This document shows, piece after piece, positions 37,342-45,712 of a DNA stretch of 64,000 nucleotides. The translations under genes were made by a program, and so were the position numbers. Origin of the DNA: Armatimonadota bacterium (GTDB lineage: Bacteria; Armatimonadota; Fervidibacteria; Fervidibacterales; Thermosaccharophagaceae); the NCBI GenBank assembly GCA_025062195.1, contig JANXAS010000003.1, positions 39,025 to 103,024 on the forward strand. Reading direction: 5' to 3'. Position 1 is the stretch's first letter, and every line of letters begins with the position of its first letter. The notes below the pieces were generated by a model, which did no database searches, was not told the origin of the DNA, and was given only the letters and a program-made list of their open reading frames with translations.

Positions 37342-38300
37342 TGTTTGCTCCCTTTGTGTTGGATGCATTCCACTGGCTTGCCGGAGCGCAAGTTTCCAAA
37401 GCAGCCCTCGTTGCAATATCGGCACGCAATTATCTCGCCCAGGCGCCCCTCAATTGTCTTTTGCACCCATTGTGGGTCGGCAATTAGCCCCCTTCCTATC
37501 GCGATTAAATCGGCACGCCCCTCACGCAATGCTTCAACTGCACGCTCGTGTATGCCCATCATGCCAACAGCTATAACTGGCACATTAAGTGCTCGCTTAA
37601 ACGGCTCCGCTAAATCCCCGGGGCGATTCTCACTTGCTGGAGAGATGTCAAGCACATCAACGCCAGCTTTTATCAGGTTCTGGCAAAGGGTCAAGCTCTC
37701 GTCAATCGTGTAACCATTGCTCTCCTTTGGCGTATGCCGATAAAGCAAGATCATTTCGCCACCGATTTCGGAGCGTATTGCGTTTGCGATTTCCAACGCA
37801 AGGCGCATCCTGTTTTCAATGCTCCCACCATACTCATCCGTGCGCCTGTTTGATTTAGGTGAAAAGAACTGGTTCAGCAAAAAGCCGTGAGCACCATGCG
37901 GCTCAACGCCATCAAAGCCAGCCTCTTTGCAAACTGCTGCTGCACGCTTGAACCTATCAATGCTCAGCCTTATGTCTTCAATCGTAAAAGCGTTGGGGTT
38001 ATTACGACCATCAACTGGCGACATAAAAAGCTGTATGGCAATCGCGGCACCCTCAGCCTTTACAGCTTCAACCAACCTCTTTAGCCCATCAACTTTTATG
38101 TCCTCACCGATGCGTGCAGTTTGTGTTGCCTCAACTATCACCAGACCAACACCACCATTGGCTATACGCCTATACCACTCAATTCCATCATCTGTGGTTA
38201 TGCCCCTGTTAGTCACCATTGGTGGACAGACAATCCGATTGCGAAGCATCATGTGCTTCACTTTAAATGGCTCAAACAATATATCATACTCACTCGCCAT
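37338..38300 (-). CDS. Old-yellow-enzyme family NADH:flavin oxidoreductase with Fe-S cysteines
   Basis: 320-residue TIM barrel. Seen: LRNRIVCPPMVTNRG (FMN entry), FDGVEPHGAHGFLLNQFFSP, RTDEYGGSIENRMRLALEI, and phosphate-binding IAIGRGLIADPQWVQK. The C-terminal CRYCNEGCFGNL plus a later Cys matches the 4Fe-4S motif of the dienoyl-CoA-reductase branch, but the protein stops there and lacks the FAD/NAD domains of full-length enzymes. Substrate unknown. GGAGGTG lies just upstream of ATG 38300. Confidence 0.93.
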   Translation of the reverse strand: MASEYDILFEPFKVKHMMLRNRIVCPPMVTNRGITTDDGIEWYRRIANGGVGLVIVEATQTARIGEDIKVDGLKRLVEAVKAEGAAIAIQLFMSPVDGRNNPNAFTIEDIRLSIDRFKRAAAVCKEAGFDGVEPHGAHGFLLNQFFSPKSNRRTDEYGGSIENRMRLALEIANAIRSEIGGEMILLYRHTPKESNGYTIDESLTLCQNLIKAGVDVLDISPASENRPGDLAEPFKRALNVPVIAVGMMGIHERAVEALREGRADLIAIGRGLIADPQWVQKTIEGRLGEIIACRYCNEGCFGNLRSGKPVECIQHKGSKQ

Positions 38301-38305
38301 TTACT

Positions 38306-38700
38306 TCACCTCCACATATGAGGTTGCGGTAGGACATTAACTTCAAATTTTATCGCAGCATCATAGGCAACCGTTCTTGCGAAATGTTGCCTGCTCATCG
38401 CATCTAAGCGCCAAAGCGCTGGCACTTTAGCCTTGAACCTTAGGTGCAGGCTTCCCAATGAACTTTCCGTCTCGGAAAAACATATCGCTGCCTTTCGCTT
38501 TGCTACTTCTGCAACCGCAGAATTTTGATGCAAAGGTAACACCGTCTCAAAAACTCAATGTGACAACTCAATGTGGCATAGGCGTCATTGCCCATGAAAG
38601 CTTTTGGCAAAATGACCTGCCCCAAGCCCTTCACATAAAGGGATTGAGAATTGCGCAGTTGAATGTAAGGGTAGTTGCCAAGCTGCCAGCATCATATGTT
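38306..38700 (-). pseudogene. Possible gene remnant upstream of the oxidoreductase
   Basis: A 78-codon frame (38306-38542) ends six bases before the next start. Another frame on the same strand upstream (about 38556-38700) reads as protein-like (YPYIQLRNSQSLYVKG, then VILPKAFMGNDAYATL) and contains PYIQLRNS, also coded near 62700-62720. The two parts are in different frames, as in a decayed gene. No family is recognised and each part alone could be chance. Confidence 0.3.
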
Positions 38701-38716
38701 TTTGTAAGTGTGGAAG

Positions 38717-38765
38717 TTACGCAGTAGCAATGTTTTGTAAGTGCGGACGACAGTCTGCCAGAAAA
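38717..38765 (+). repeat. Partial copy of the TTACGCAG palindromic element
   Basis: The sequence ttacgcagtagcaatgtttt followed by gtaagtgcggacgacagtctgcc matches one arm (complementary strand) of the element at 62705-62817, including the GCAGACGACAGTCTGC hairpin with one change. Only one arm is present. Confidence 0.65.
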
Positions 38766-38844
38766 CACACCACAAAAATGAATAATGCAAACGGCGTAAA
38801 TGACAACCTCGTAACTAAGAGGAAGCTTTAGCCCCGACGAATTT

Positions 38845-39000
38845 AGAGTGCCGTCAAAAATGGGACATGGGACAAGGGATAACTTATGATGCCATTTTGC
38901 TTGGTGGCTAACTACGAACTTAAACAGATTTTTGACGCCGCTACGCTACCGCTTCGTGGCTAACTACGAACCTAAACAACAGAGTTTGTAGTGAAGAGCG
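38845..39000 (+). repeat. Dispersed bipartite-hairpin repeat, copy C (rearranged)
   Basis: The left arm is reduced to agagtgccgtcaaaaatggg. The right arm is present twice in tandem: GCCA...TGGC ending in ctaactacgaacttaaacag, then gccgctacgctaccgcttcg leading to ctaactacgaacctaaacaa and the terminal gtttgtagtgaagagcg. The core tgggacatgggacaaggg resembles the core of copy E and an insert near 61070-61100. Confidence 0.75.
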
Positions 39001-39614
39001 TTATCCCTTCACTGCAAAGTAGCAACTTGGGTTAACTTAATTAAGACGGTGAGAGATGTTGTAACTACAGATGCTGTTGAAGGAGTTAACTTGGGCACGA
39101 GGCTGCGTTACGATTGGGAATAGCAGTTTCCCGTAAACGGTATCCATAGGTTACGAGACAGATGGCTTTCGGTTTCATCTGACAGTAGTTCAAATAGTGT
39201 TAGAGCAAGGCTCTGCCAAGCCAAAATCTGTAGTGGCAGATGGAGTGTGCGCGAAAAGATCAGTGTGAAGTTGCTGCTGAACCAAAGTGCGTAGTTTTGG
39301 AAGACAAGACTATTGTGCTGCCGAAGTAGGTTGGTAAGCTGAAGGTCTATCCTGTGAGAAATATTTGCTGACCTAGGTTTGCACTCAAGAGTGCCTCAAT
39401 GGCTGTTGCTAAAGCCCGTAGCATAAGTTGATTACTGTATGGGTGCAAAGTAGAGAGTGCGAAGTTTTTGAGGATGAGGTTTTTGGTGGAGCTAAGAAAT
39501 GTAAGGATGAGAGATTATAAGGCTGCTCCCTTAAGTGGGCGAGAATTGTCCAAATATTGTGAATAAAGATATCGGTGCAAAACTTGTTTGACAAAAGGTA
39601 TGGAGGCGAGCCTT
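39001..39614. other. Intergenic stretch upstream of the Clp-like gene
   Basis: About 600 bases without a convincing gene on either strand. It contains short hairpins, e.g. GCACTCaaGAGTGC at 39381-39394 and ggctctgccaagcc near 39210, of the kind clustered at 44.2-44.7 kb. The last part carries the GGAGG ribosome site of the Clp-like gene. Confidence 0.45.
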
Positions 39615-41333
39615 ATGGTTCAAGGCTACGATGAACTGGCAAATCAAGCATTGGCAGTTGCTAAAGCCGTCGCTTACGAGAATAAGCGAGCGATTTCTGT
39701 TGGAGATTTGTTTTTGGGTTGTTTGGCTGTTATCAACCCTTCTGGGTTGGGAATTACCTTCTCTCCTGACCTTCAAAGGCGACTTGAATCTTTGCGCAGT
39801 AAAAGGGTTCAAGAGAAGGTTAAAGTTGAGCCAGAAGTGACCGAGCTTGACAAATGCCTTAGACAAAAATGTCGCTCGCAAGGTCACTCAGCAATCACTG
39901 TGTGGGATATTTTGTCGGAATTGACTTCAAACCCAAATGCGACTATTAGGCAGTTGAGCGAGGATTTTGGTATTGACCTTGAGAAGGTGCGAATAGTTGC
40001 CCAACAAAAGCTGTCTTCGCCTGCCCAGTTTGTCTCCCCATTACCTTCTTCAGTTCTGGAGGCGTTGCATCATTTCACCATCAACCTGACAGAGCAAGCG
40101 GCACAGGGACGCTTAACTTACGCTTACGAGCGAGATAAGGAGCGTGAGCAAATCATCCGAATTTTGTTGCGCAAGACCGAGCGCAATGTAGCGTTAGTTG
40201 GACCTGCCGGGGTTGGAAAGACGAAGCTTGTTGAGGACTTGGCTTTGCGAATTTATCATGGTGAAATCCCACAACTTTCAAATTGCGTTGTTCTCGCCCT
40301 GAATTTAGTTGGTCTAAGGGCTGGAACGCATATTCACGGTGAATTGGAGGAAAGGGTAAATGTTTTTAGGCGAACTTTGGAGGAGTATGGCGAGCAAATT
40401 ATCCTCTTCATTGACGAGTTACACACAATTGTCGGGACGGCAGTTGGTGGTCCTGTTTTGGATGTTGCCAACGCTTTGAAACCACTGTTGGCTTCGGGTA
40501 GAATTCGCTGCATCGGTGCAACAACGAGGCAGGAATATGTTCAATTCATTGAAGCCGATAAAGCCTTAGCGAGACGCTTTGAGATGGTAACTATTCAAGA
40601 GCCGTCCAATGAGACAATGATGAGGATTCTGGAACGGGTTAAGGGTGAATATGAGCTGCATCATGGGGTAGTTTATCCAACGGAGACTTTGCGGACAATT
40701 TTGGATTTATGCGACAGGTTTCTGCCGATGCGCCACTACCCCGACAAAGCCCTTGACCTTCTTGACGAAGCAGGTTCCTACGCCTCAACTCAAGTTCATG
40801 CCGACAGACCGATAACTGTCACACCTGAAATAGTTCGCCGCGTCTTAGCAGAAAGGTTGGGGTTACCTTTGGAGGAACTCGAAGGTGTGAGTTATGTTGG
40901 GTTAGCGAAACGGCTTAGCGAGGTAGTTATTGGACAAGAAGATGCTTTAGAGCAAATAGAGCAAGCGTTAGTTGGTTCACTGTGGCAGGAGATAGACCGA
41001 GACAGACCAAAAGGCGTTTTTATCTTCGTTGGTCCAAACAGTGTCGGAAAGACTTTAACGGCTCAAGTGTTAGCCCGACATTTGTGCAGGAATGAGCGCG
41101 CCTTTTTGGAGGTTGATCTTGACCAAGTTTTGCGCCGATATAGGTTTGAGACTACAGGCGTTGATGCCTTGATTGGTGTTAGACCACCTTATGTTGGGTG
41201 GGAGAGGGGAGGTATATTGACAAATCATGTTTTGGAATTTCCAAGAAGCGTCGTCGTCATAAAAGGGTTGAAAAATGCCCCTCCAGAAGTCTATCAGCTC
41301 TTTGAAAGCATCTTTAGGGAAGGTGAATGTTAG
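39615..41333 (+). CDS. Hsp100/Clp-like AAA+ ATPase, ends at an in-frame TAG
   Basis: About 572 residues. Clp N-like helical region (1-135), first AAA+ domain with Walker A GPAGVGKT (196-203), Walker B IILFIDE (262-268), IRCIGATTRQEY sensor and the Arg-finger region ALARRFE (R320/R321). The second AAA+ begins with VIGQEDALEQIEQAL, Walker A GPNSVGKT (473-480) and PPYVGWERGGIL, but the Walker B place reads VVVIKGLKNAPPEV, without the acidic pair (545-559). The frame stops at TAG 41331, inside the second domain, and the same frame continues in the next entry. ATG 39615 has GGAGG eight bases upstream. Confidence 0.88.
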   Translation: MVQGYDELANQALAVAKAVAYENKRAISVGDLFLGCLAVINPSGLGITFSPDLQRRLESLRSKRVQEKVKVEPEVTELDKCLRQKCRSQGHSAITVWDILSELTSNPNATIRQLSEDFGIDLEKVRIVAQQKLSSPAQFVSPLPSSVLEALHHFTINLTEQAAQGRLTYAYERDKEREQIIRILLRKTERNVALVGPAGVGKTKLVEDLALRIYHGEIPQLSNCVVLALNLVGLRAGTHIHGELEERVNVFRRTLEEYGEQIILFIDELHTIVGTAVGGPVLDVANALKPLLASGRIRCIGATTRQEYVQFIEADKALARRFEMVTIQEPSNETMMRILERVKGEYELHHGVVYPTETLRTILDLCDRFLPMRHYPDKALDLLDEAGSYASTQVHADRPITVTPEIVRRVLAERLGLPLEELEGVSYVGLAKRLSEVVIGQEDALEQIEQALVGSLWQEIDRDRPKGVFIFVGPNSVGKTLTAQVLARHLCRNERAFLEVDLDQVLRRYRFETTGVDALIGVRPPYVGWERGGILTNHVLEFPRSVVVIKGLKNAPPEVYQLFESIFREGEC

Positions 41334-41351
41334 GATGGTAGGGGACAAAAG

Positions 41352-42344
41352 GTGAGTTTTCGTGAGGTCGTCTTCGTGCTCATTTGGGATATGGATATCG
41401 CAGAGGAACGTGCGATTGGTTTTCGTGTCCATGAGGAGGGGAGAATTAAACCATTTGACCGTGAAGCCATTAAGGAAAGGTTGAAGCGACAGGGTATGCC
41501 TGATGAATTATTGGCTTATATCCAACACATTATCGTTTTCCGACCATTGGAGCGGCAGGATTTGATACAAATTGCGCGCCGTAAATTGGAAGAATTGAGG
41601 GAGAAGCTTTATCGGCAGGAGGGTAAAGTGCTTGACATTGATTTTAGGCTTGTGGAAAATTGGCTTGTTACAGATAGAGCATTGCCATCACCGTTGGAGT
41701 TAGAGCAACTGGTAGAACAGCATATACTTTTGCCGCTGCAAGATTTGAAGTCTAAGCGCCCTGAGGATTGGGCAAGCTGGAAGGTAATCACCGTCCAGAT
41801 GTTGGAAGGTGAAATGCAGCCTGCCCGTATTAAGCCAAGATTGCTTGTAGTGGATGATGTGACTGATTTTTGGGAAGCATTGAAGGATGCCTATCCGGAA
41901 TGGGTGTGGTATTACGCAGCTACAGTAGAAGAAGCTGAGCAGGTGATAAAGCGTGAGCGCCCGCATTTGGTTTTGGTAGACACATGTCAAAGTGCAACAG
42001 ACCCAACGGATGTGCGTGGTTTGGAGGTTTTGCGGAAGTTGAAGGAGCATTTCCCAAACCAGACGATTGTAATGGTGACTGCACAACCTATGAGTTTTGA
42101 AGCAACAAGAGAAGCCTTCAAAAGCGGCGCTTATGATTACCTTTGGAAACCGCCTGAGGAATCCGTTTTGCGACAAATCATTGCACTGTTGGTTGAAAGG
42201 GAGGAACAAGAACAAAGGTTGGCTTATCAGCAAAATTTGCTCAAGCGTTATCTATCAGTTGGTTATGAAGTTCGCCCAGAAGAGGACAAAGTGAGGGTAA
42301 TTTATAGCATTCCTTCGGAAGGAGTTACTAATTCACAGCGATAA
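41352..42344 (+). CDS. Rest of the Clp-like second AAA+ domain fused to a receiver domain
   Basis: Same frame as the preceding gene after its TAG (codons DGRGQK lie between). The first ~160 residues are the end of a ClpB-type second AAA+ domain: SFREVVFVLIWDMD, then MPDELLAYIQHIIVFRPLER where ClpB has PEFLNRIDEIIVFHPL, so the Arg finger is lost. Residues 162-280 are a full receiver domain: D168-D169 (LLVVDDV), phospho-acceptor D210 (LVLVDT), T243 and K266. GTG 41352 with GGGG seven bases before it could restart translation. Either a split pair or one gene broken by a nonsense change. Confidence 0.8.
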   Translation: MSFREVVFVLIWDMDIAEERAIGFRVHEEGRIKPFDREAIKERLKRQGMPDELLAYIQHIIVFRPLERQDLIQIARRKLEELREKLYRQEGKVLDIDFRLVENWLVTDRALPSPLELEQLVEQHILLPLQDLKSKRPEDWASWKVITVQMLEGEMQPARIKPRLLVVDDVTDFWEALKDAYPEWVWYYAATVEEAEQVIKRERPHLVLVDTCQSATDPTDVRGLEVLRKLKEHFPNQTIVMVTAQPMSFEATREAFKSGAYDYLWKPPEESVLRQIIALLVEREEQEQRLAYQQNLLKRYLSVGYEVRPEEDKVRVIYSIPSEGVTNSQR

Positions 42345-42397
42345 GACAGAATTTGGAAAATATGGCAATTAATTGGCTGCAAAAATAACCAGCGTTA

Positions 42398-42527
42398 GTT
42401 TTACAATGCATTTTAGTGTGTTCAGGCTAAGCTAAGCAAAATTGAACAGATTTTGTGCCTCAAAGTTTTACAATGCATCTTGTGTTCAAGTTAAGCCCCA
42501 TAAAATTGAACAGAGTTTTATAATGCG
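42398..42527 (+). repeat. Imperfect direct repeats upstream of the Lnt-like gene
   Basis: The motif gttttacaatgca recurs at 42398 and 42465 and, as gttttataatgcg, at 42515. The first two are followed by a shared tail (gtgttcaggctaagc / gtgttcaagttaagc, then aaaattgaacaga). This fills most of the 248-base gap between genes. Possible binding sites or a decayed tandem duplication. Confidence 0.6.
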
Positions 42528-42592
42528 AGAAGTTTATGGTAGCAAGATCATTGCACTGCTGAAAAGTCAAAAGAGCAAGCTATAGCAAGCTA

Positions 42593-44059
42593 TTGTCTTA
42601 CTGGGAGGCGGCACATTACGCCAGCAAAAATCTAGCCGAAGTTTTACCTTCGCAATTTGAGGGTGTGAGAACCGGAGCAATGACGACCGTTGGGATTACC
42701 CTATCCTCTCTACTTGGCGGGTTGATTTTTGGCGCTTCAATCTCACCGTGTAAGTGGTGGGTTTTCGGGTTCATTGGTTTTGGGATTTTACTCGCCTTGA
42801 ACACTTTCCCACTAAGATGGCACGAAAGGGCTATTTCTTCCATGGTTTGGGGGATCTCATCGGCAATTCTCCCAATAGCTTTCGGAATTAAAATGGCAAA
42901 GGAACATTTTGCGGATTATCCAAACGATTTTTCTGGATGGCTCTATGCCCTTCAGCCATTCTTTCTTTTGTCAATTTTCGTTCACCTAACTTGTTCAGTT
43001 GCTGGCGAATTGTGGTTGAGCGGCAAGTGGAAAAGGACTGATTGGGTCTTCTTAGTTGCAGCTTTTGGTGTCGTTGCCGAGTGGTTTACTCTTTTCCTGC
43101 CATTGCCTATTACCTTAGCGGTAACGCAATCTCGCTCCCCTGCCAATTCAATTGCCTTTTTTGCTGGAGTTTGGGGAGTTTCATGGTTCGTTTGGTTTGT
43201 TGCTGCAGCCGTTGTGGAAATGGTGTTAAAACAAAAGTTGAACTGGACGACGATATGTTGTGCTTTTCTATTTCTCATCGTCCCTCATATGCTGGTTAAG
43301 TGGCTTCATAAAAATGCCCCAAAGCGGGCTTTAAAAGTGGCGCTAATCCAGAACGGTTATGAAGAGCCTCTGACATTGGCAGCGAAAGTTCGCGATGTTG
43401 AGCTCATCGTCTTGCCTGAACTTGCGCTCGGTCAAGAAACACAATTGACGATGAAATCACTAAAGGAGCTTGCACAAAAGAGTGGAGCAAAAGTCGTTGC
43501 CGGCTTTGAGGAAGCAAACCCACTCTCAAATTCTGCCGTGCTTGTTAGCCATAATGGTGAGGAACTTTTGCGTTACCGCAAAATACATCTTTTTGGTGCA
43601 GAGCGCTTGCGATACCAACGGGGCAGAGAAGTTAAAGTGTGGAATGGACTTGGCGTTGCAATTTGTTTTGACACCGTTTTCCCCGATATTACGAGAATGT
43701 TGGCAAAACAAGGCGCTATATTGGTTGCAGTCCCAAACTATGACCCACCTGTCGTTGGCTTTTTGCTACATCACTTGCACGCTGCTCTTTTGCCCATACG
43801 AGCAATTGAAAACTTTGTCGGCATTGTCAAGGCTGACAGCTTTGGTTTATCGCAAGTAATAGCGCCCGACGGGAAAATCATCGCTGAAGCACCTTTGGGT
43901 AAAACAACTGTCCTACGAGCGGACGCAATAACTTATCCGCATTTGCAGGGCTTTACGCCGCGTTTCCTGACACCATACACACTTTTCGGTGATTGGTTTG
44001 TCATCTTTTGTGCCATAATAGCTATGTTGCTTCTAATTTGGCGAATTAGGTTCGCGTAA
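42593..44059 (+). CDS. Apolipoprotein N-acyltransferase-like protein
   Basis: Up to 488 residues: about six N-terminal membrane helices, a nitrilase-fold (CN hydrolase) periplasmic domain (~245-455) and a last helix (FGDWFVIFCAIIAMLLLIW). Catalytic triad seen: Glu in LIVLPELALG, Lys in RYRKIHLFGAERL, Cys in GVAICFDTVFPD. This is the Lnt layout, but overall similarity looks low and the Cys motif is CFD rather than CYE, so another acyl or amide substrate is possible. The start is uncertain: TTG 42593 has no ribosome site; ATG 42680 is an alternative. Confidence 0.78.
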   Translation: MSYWEAAHYASKNLAEVLPSQFEGVRTGAMTTVGITLSSLLGGLIFGASISPCKWWVFGFIGFGILLALNTFPLRWHERAISSMVWGISSAILPIAFGIKMAKEHFADYPNDFSGWLYALQPFFLLSIFVHLTCSVAGELWLSGKWKRTDWVFLVAAFGVVAEWFTLFLPLPITLAVTQSRSPANSIAFFAGVWGVSWFVWFVAAAVVEMVLKQKLNWTTICCAFLFLIVPHMLVKWLHKNAPKRALKVALIQNGYEEPLTLAAKVRDVELIVLPELALGQETQLTMKSLKELAQKSGAKVVAGFEEANPLSNSAVLVSHNGEELLRYRKIHLFGAERLRYQRGREVKVWNGLGVAICFDTVFPDITRMLAKQGAILVAVPNYDPPVVGFLLHHLHAALLPIRAIENFVGIVKADSFGLSQVIAPDGKIIAEAPLGKTTVLRADAITYPHLQGFTPRFLTPYTLFGDWFVIFCAIIAMLLLIWRIRFA

Positions 44060-44188
44060 TTCGGGAAAACTAATGCTGCACCATATCGTCACTGCCCAAA
44101 AATTTTCGTGTGTGGAGTAACTGGCGAGAGAAGGTTTTTGGCGAGCCGAAAAAATTGAGTGGTAAAACTTATGCCTGCCAAAACTCAG

Positions 44189-44709
44189 CACGCTAAAGCG
44201 TGAATACCGATTTCGTTAGCAGTTCGGGGTAAAGCTAACAGATATATTTGGTTAATGATGCGAAAACTTATGATACATGAAATTAGCCCGATAAATTTTA
44301 TAGGCTATCGTCACAATACCTCGTCGCTAATAAAGCAATAAGTGCCGAATTTATTTGGCGAGTTCTCGGGGGCAGGATCCCTGCCAAGCCAAAAACATTT
44401 TAAGAAAAATTGGGAGGAAAAAGGCACACCAGTAGGCGTGCCCTCCGAATTGATGAAAAAATCCGGGAACAATTTCAATCATGGGAGGGCGAGGCTCCTG
44501 CTGAGCCAAAATTTTTCTTGGTCATCCATGCCACTGGCTTTAACCATTGGTTGATGATGAATTAATGAGGGCAAAATTTATTCGGCTTGTTTTTGTTAAA
44601 GTTTTCGCCGACTGAAGTCGGCGCTAAGTGAGGTTCGTCATTAGCTACGGACTAAAGTCCGTAGCATGGTTTGAAGTAAAAGTCAACAACTACGGACTAA
44701 AGTTTGTAG
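44189..44709. repeat. Cluster of short hairpins with differing sequences
   Basis: At least seven short palindromes in 520 bases: CACGCTaaAGCGTG (44189), GGCAGgatccCTGCC (44371), GGCACACC/GGCGTGCC (44423), GGCTCctgctGAGCC (44493), GCCGACTgaAGTCGGC (44607), GCTACGGACTaaAGTCCGTAGC (44644) and a decayed copy of the last (44690). Stems differ from one to the next, while loops are short (ga, aa) and flanks are often ccaaaa or ttttc. They lie in the ~930-base gene-free gap 44060-44989. Confidence 0.75.
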
Positions 44710-44810
44710 CATAGTTGGAATAAAAGTGGCTATGGCGTGGTTATGGAGAATGCGTTTGCCAAAAACATTTGAGGTAAAGAGCGAGTGAAAAATTCAGGCA
44801 CTTTTTGCCG

Positions 44811-44980
44811 CGAGCTTTGTTGGTTAGATTCGTAGTTAGCCACAAAGCAAAGTGGCATAAATTCGGCGCTAAGTGCTGTGTGAGGAGTGTATGTCGTCGT
44901 TTTAATTCACACACCGCACTCATTTTGACGGCGCTCTACTTCATTTTGTGCCTTACTATGAACTAATTGCCTTTGTAAGG
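44811..44980 (-). repeat. Dispersed bipartite-hairpin repeat, copy D
   Basis: Reverse orientation relative to copies A-C. Arms: gagctttgttggttagattc at the left and a right end reading gccttactatgaacta. Hairpin one GCCAC aaagcaaa GTGGC; hairpin two GGCGC/GTGCC, paired through one G-U. The core holds its own inverted repeat, gtgctgtgtga with ttcacacaccgcac. It ends just before the cheW-like gene. Confidence 0.78.
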
Positions 44981-44989
44981 TGACAGTCC

Positions 44990-45436
44990 ATGCCAATTAG
45001 TGGTGCTGCTGGAGAGGCATCTTTGAAGCGGTTCTTTGTCTTCAAATTGGGTGATGATGAATTTGCCATTGATATATCAATCGTCAAAGAGGTGCATTTG
45101 CCACTTGAGGTTTTCCCCGTGCCGTGTGCACCTCACTTCATCTTAGGTGTGGCGAATTTGCGTGGCAGAGCTGTGCCAGTTATTGATTTGAAGGAACGGC
45201 TCGGATTGAGGTTGCAAGAGCGTGAACCATCACGGATGGTTGTCGTTGAGGTGGATGGGTGCGAGTTCATCTTTGGCATTGATTCTCACGGTGAAGACCT
45301 GCTCATCCAGGAGAATGAAATACTGCAATCACCTCCAAACCTCCCGGATGAGATTCAGCAATATGCGGTTGGCGTTATATCCATCGGTGAAAGAGCGATC
45401 TTACTCCTTGAGTTTCAGCCATCTTTGCTTAGGTAG
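44990..45436 (+). CDS. CheW-like coupling protein
   Basis: 148 residues, one CheW domain: FFVFKLGDDEFAIDISIVKE, then PHFILGVANLRGRAVPVIDL (the GxxNLRGxxxPVIDL signature) and FGIDSHGEDLLI. CheW couples chemoreceptors to the histidine kinase CheA. Neither is present here, so this single gene may serve a distant chemosensory or gliding/pilus system. AAGGTGA lies upstream of ATG 44990. The following gap (45437-45712) shows no feature. Confidence 0.93.
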   Translation: MPISGAAGEASLKRFFVFKLGDDEFAIDISIVKEVHLPLEVFPVPCAPHFILGVANLRGRAVPVIDLKERLGLRLQEREPSRMVVVEVDGCEFIFGIDSHGEDLLIQENEILQSPPNLPDEIQQYAVGVISIGERAILLLEFQPSLLR

Positions 45437-45712
45437 CACCGCCGTTTGCACATAACTTATGCAATGTTGCTTTGTAACACTGTTTTCAAAATTAGGGCAA
45501 CATCCAATCTATGTAGTCGGGGGTTATCTCCAACGGTCGTTAAATCCGCAGGGCACTCTTGACGGTTCAAAGCCATCGTCGCTTGAAGTGACAACGCTGC
45601 AGTGTGAAGTTTTTGTCATTTCATGATACAAGGCAATAGGGAGAGCACCTTGCCAAAAGTTTCCTTGAGGGGGTGGCTGCACCACATTGATTCCTTGAAG
45701 GTGATATAACCG

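Noticed and set aside
38458-38727. 89-codon plus-strand frame opposite the possible remnant
   Set aside because: No family features; the minus-strand reading is more protein-like, though weak.
44189-44709. CRISPR array
   Set aside because: The repeats are short palindromes with different sequences and irregular spacing; no constant direct repeat, no cas genes.
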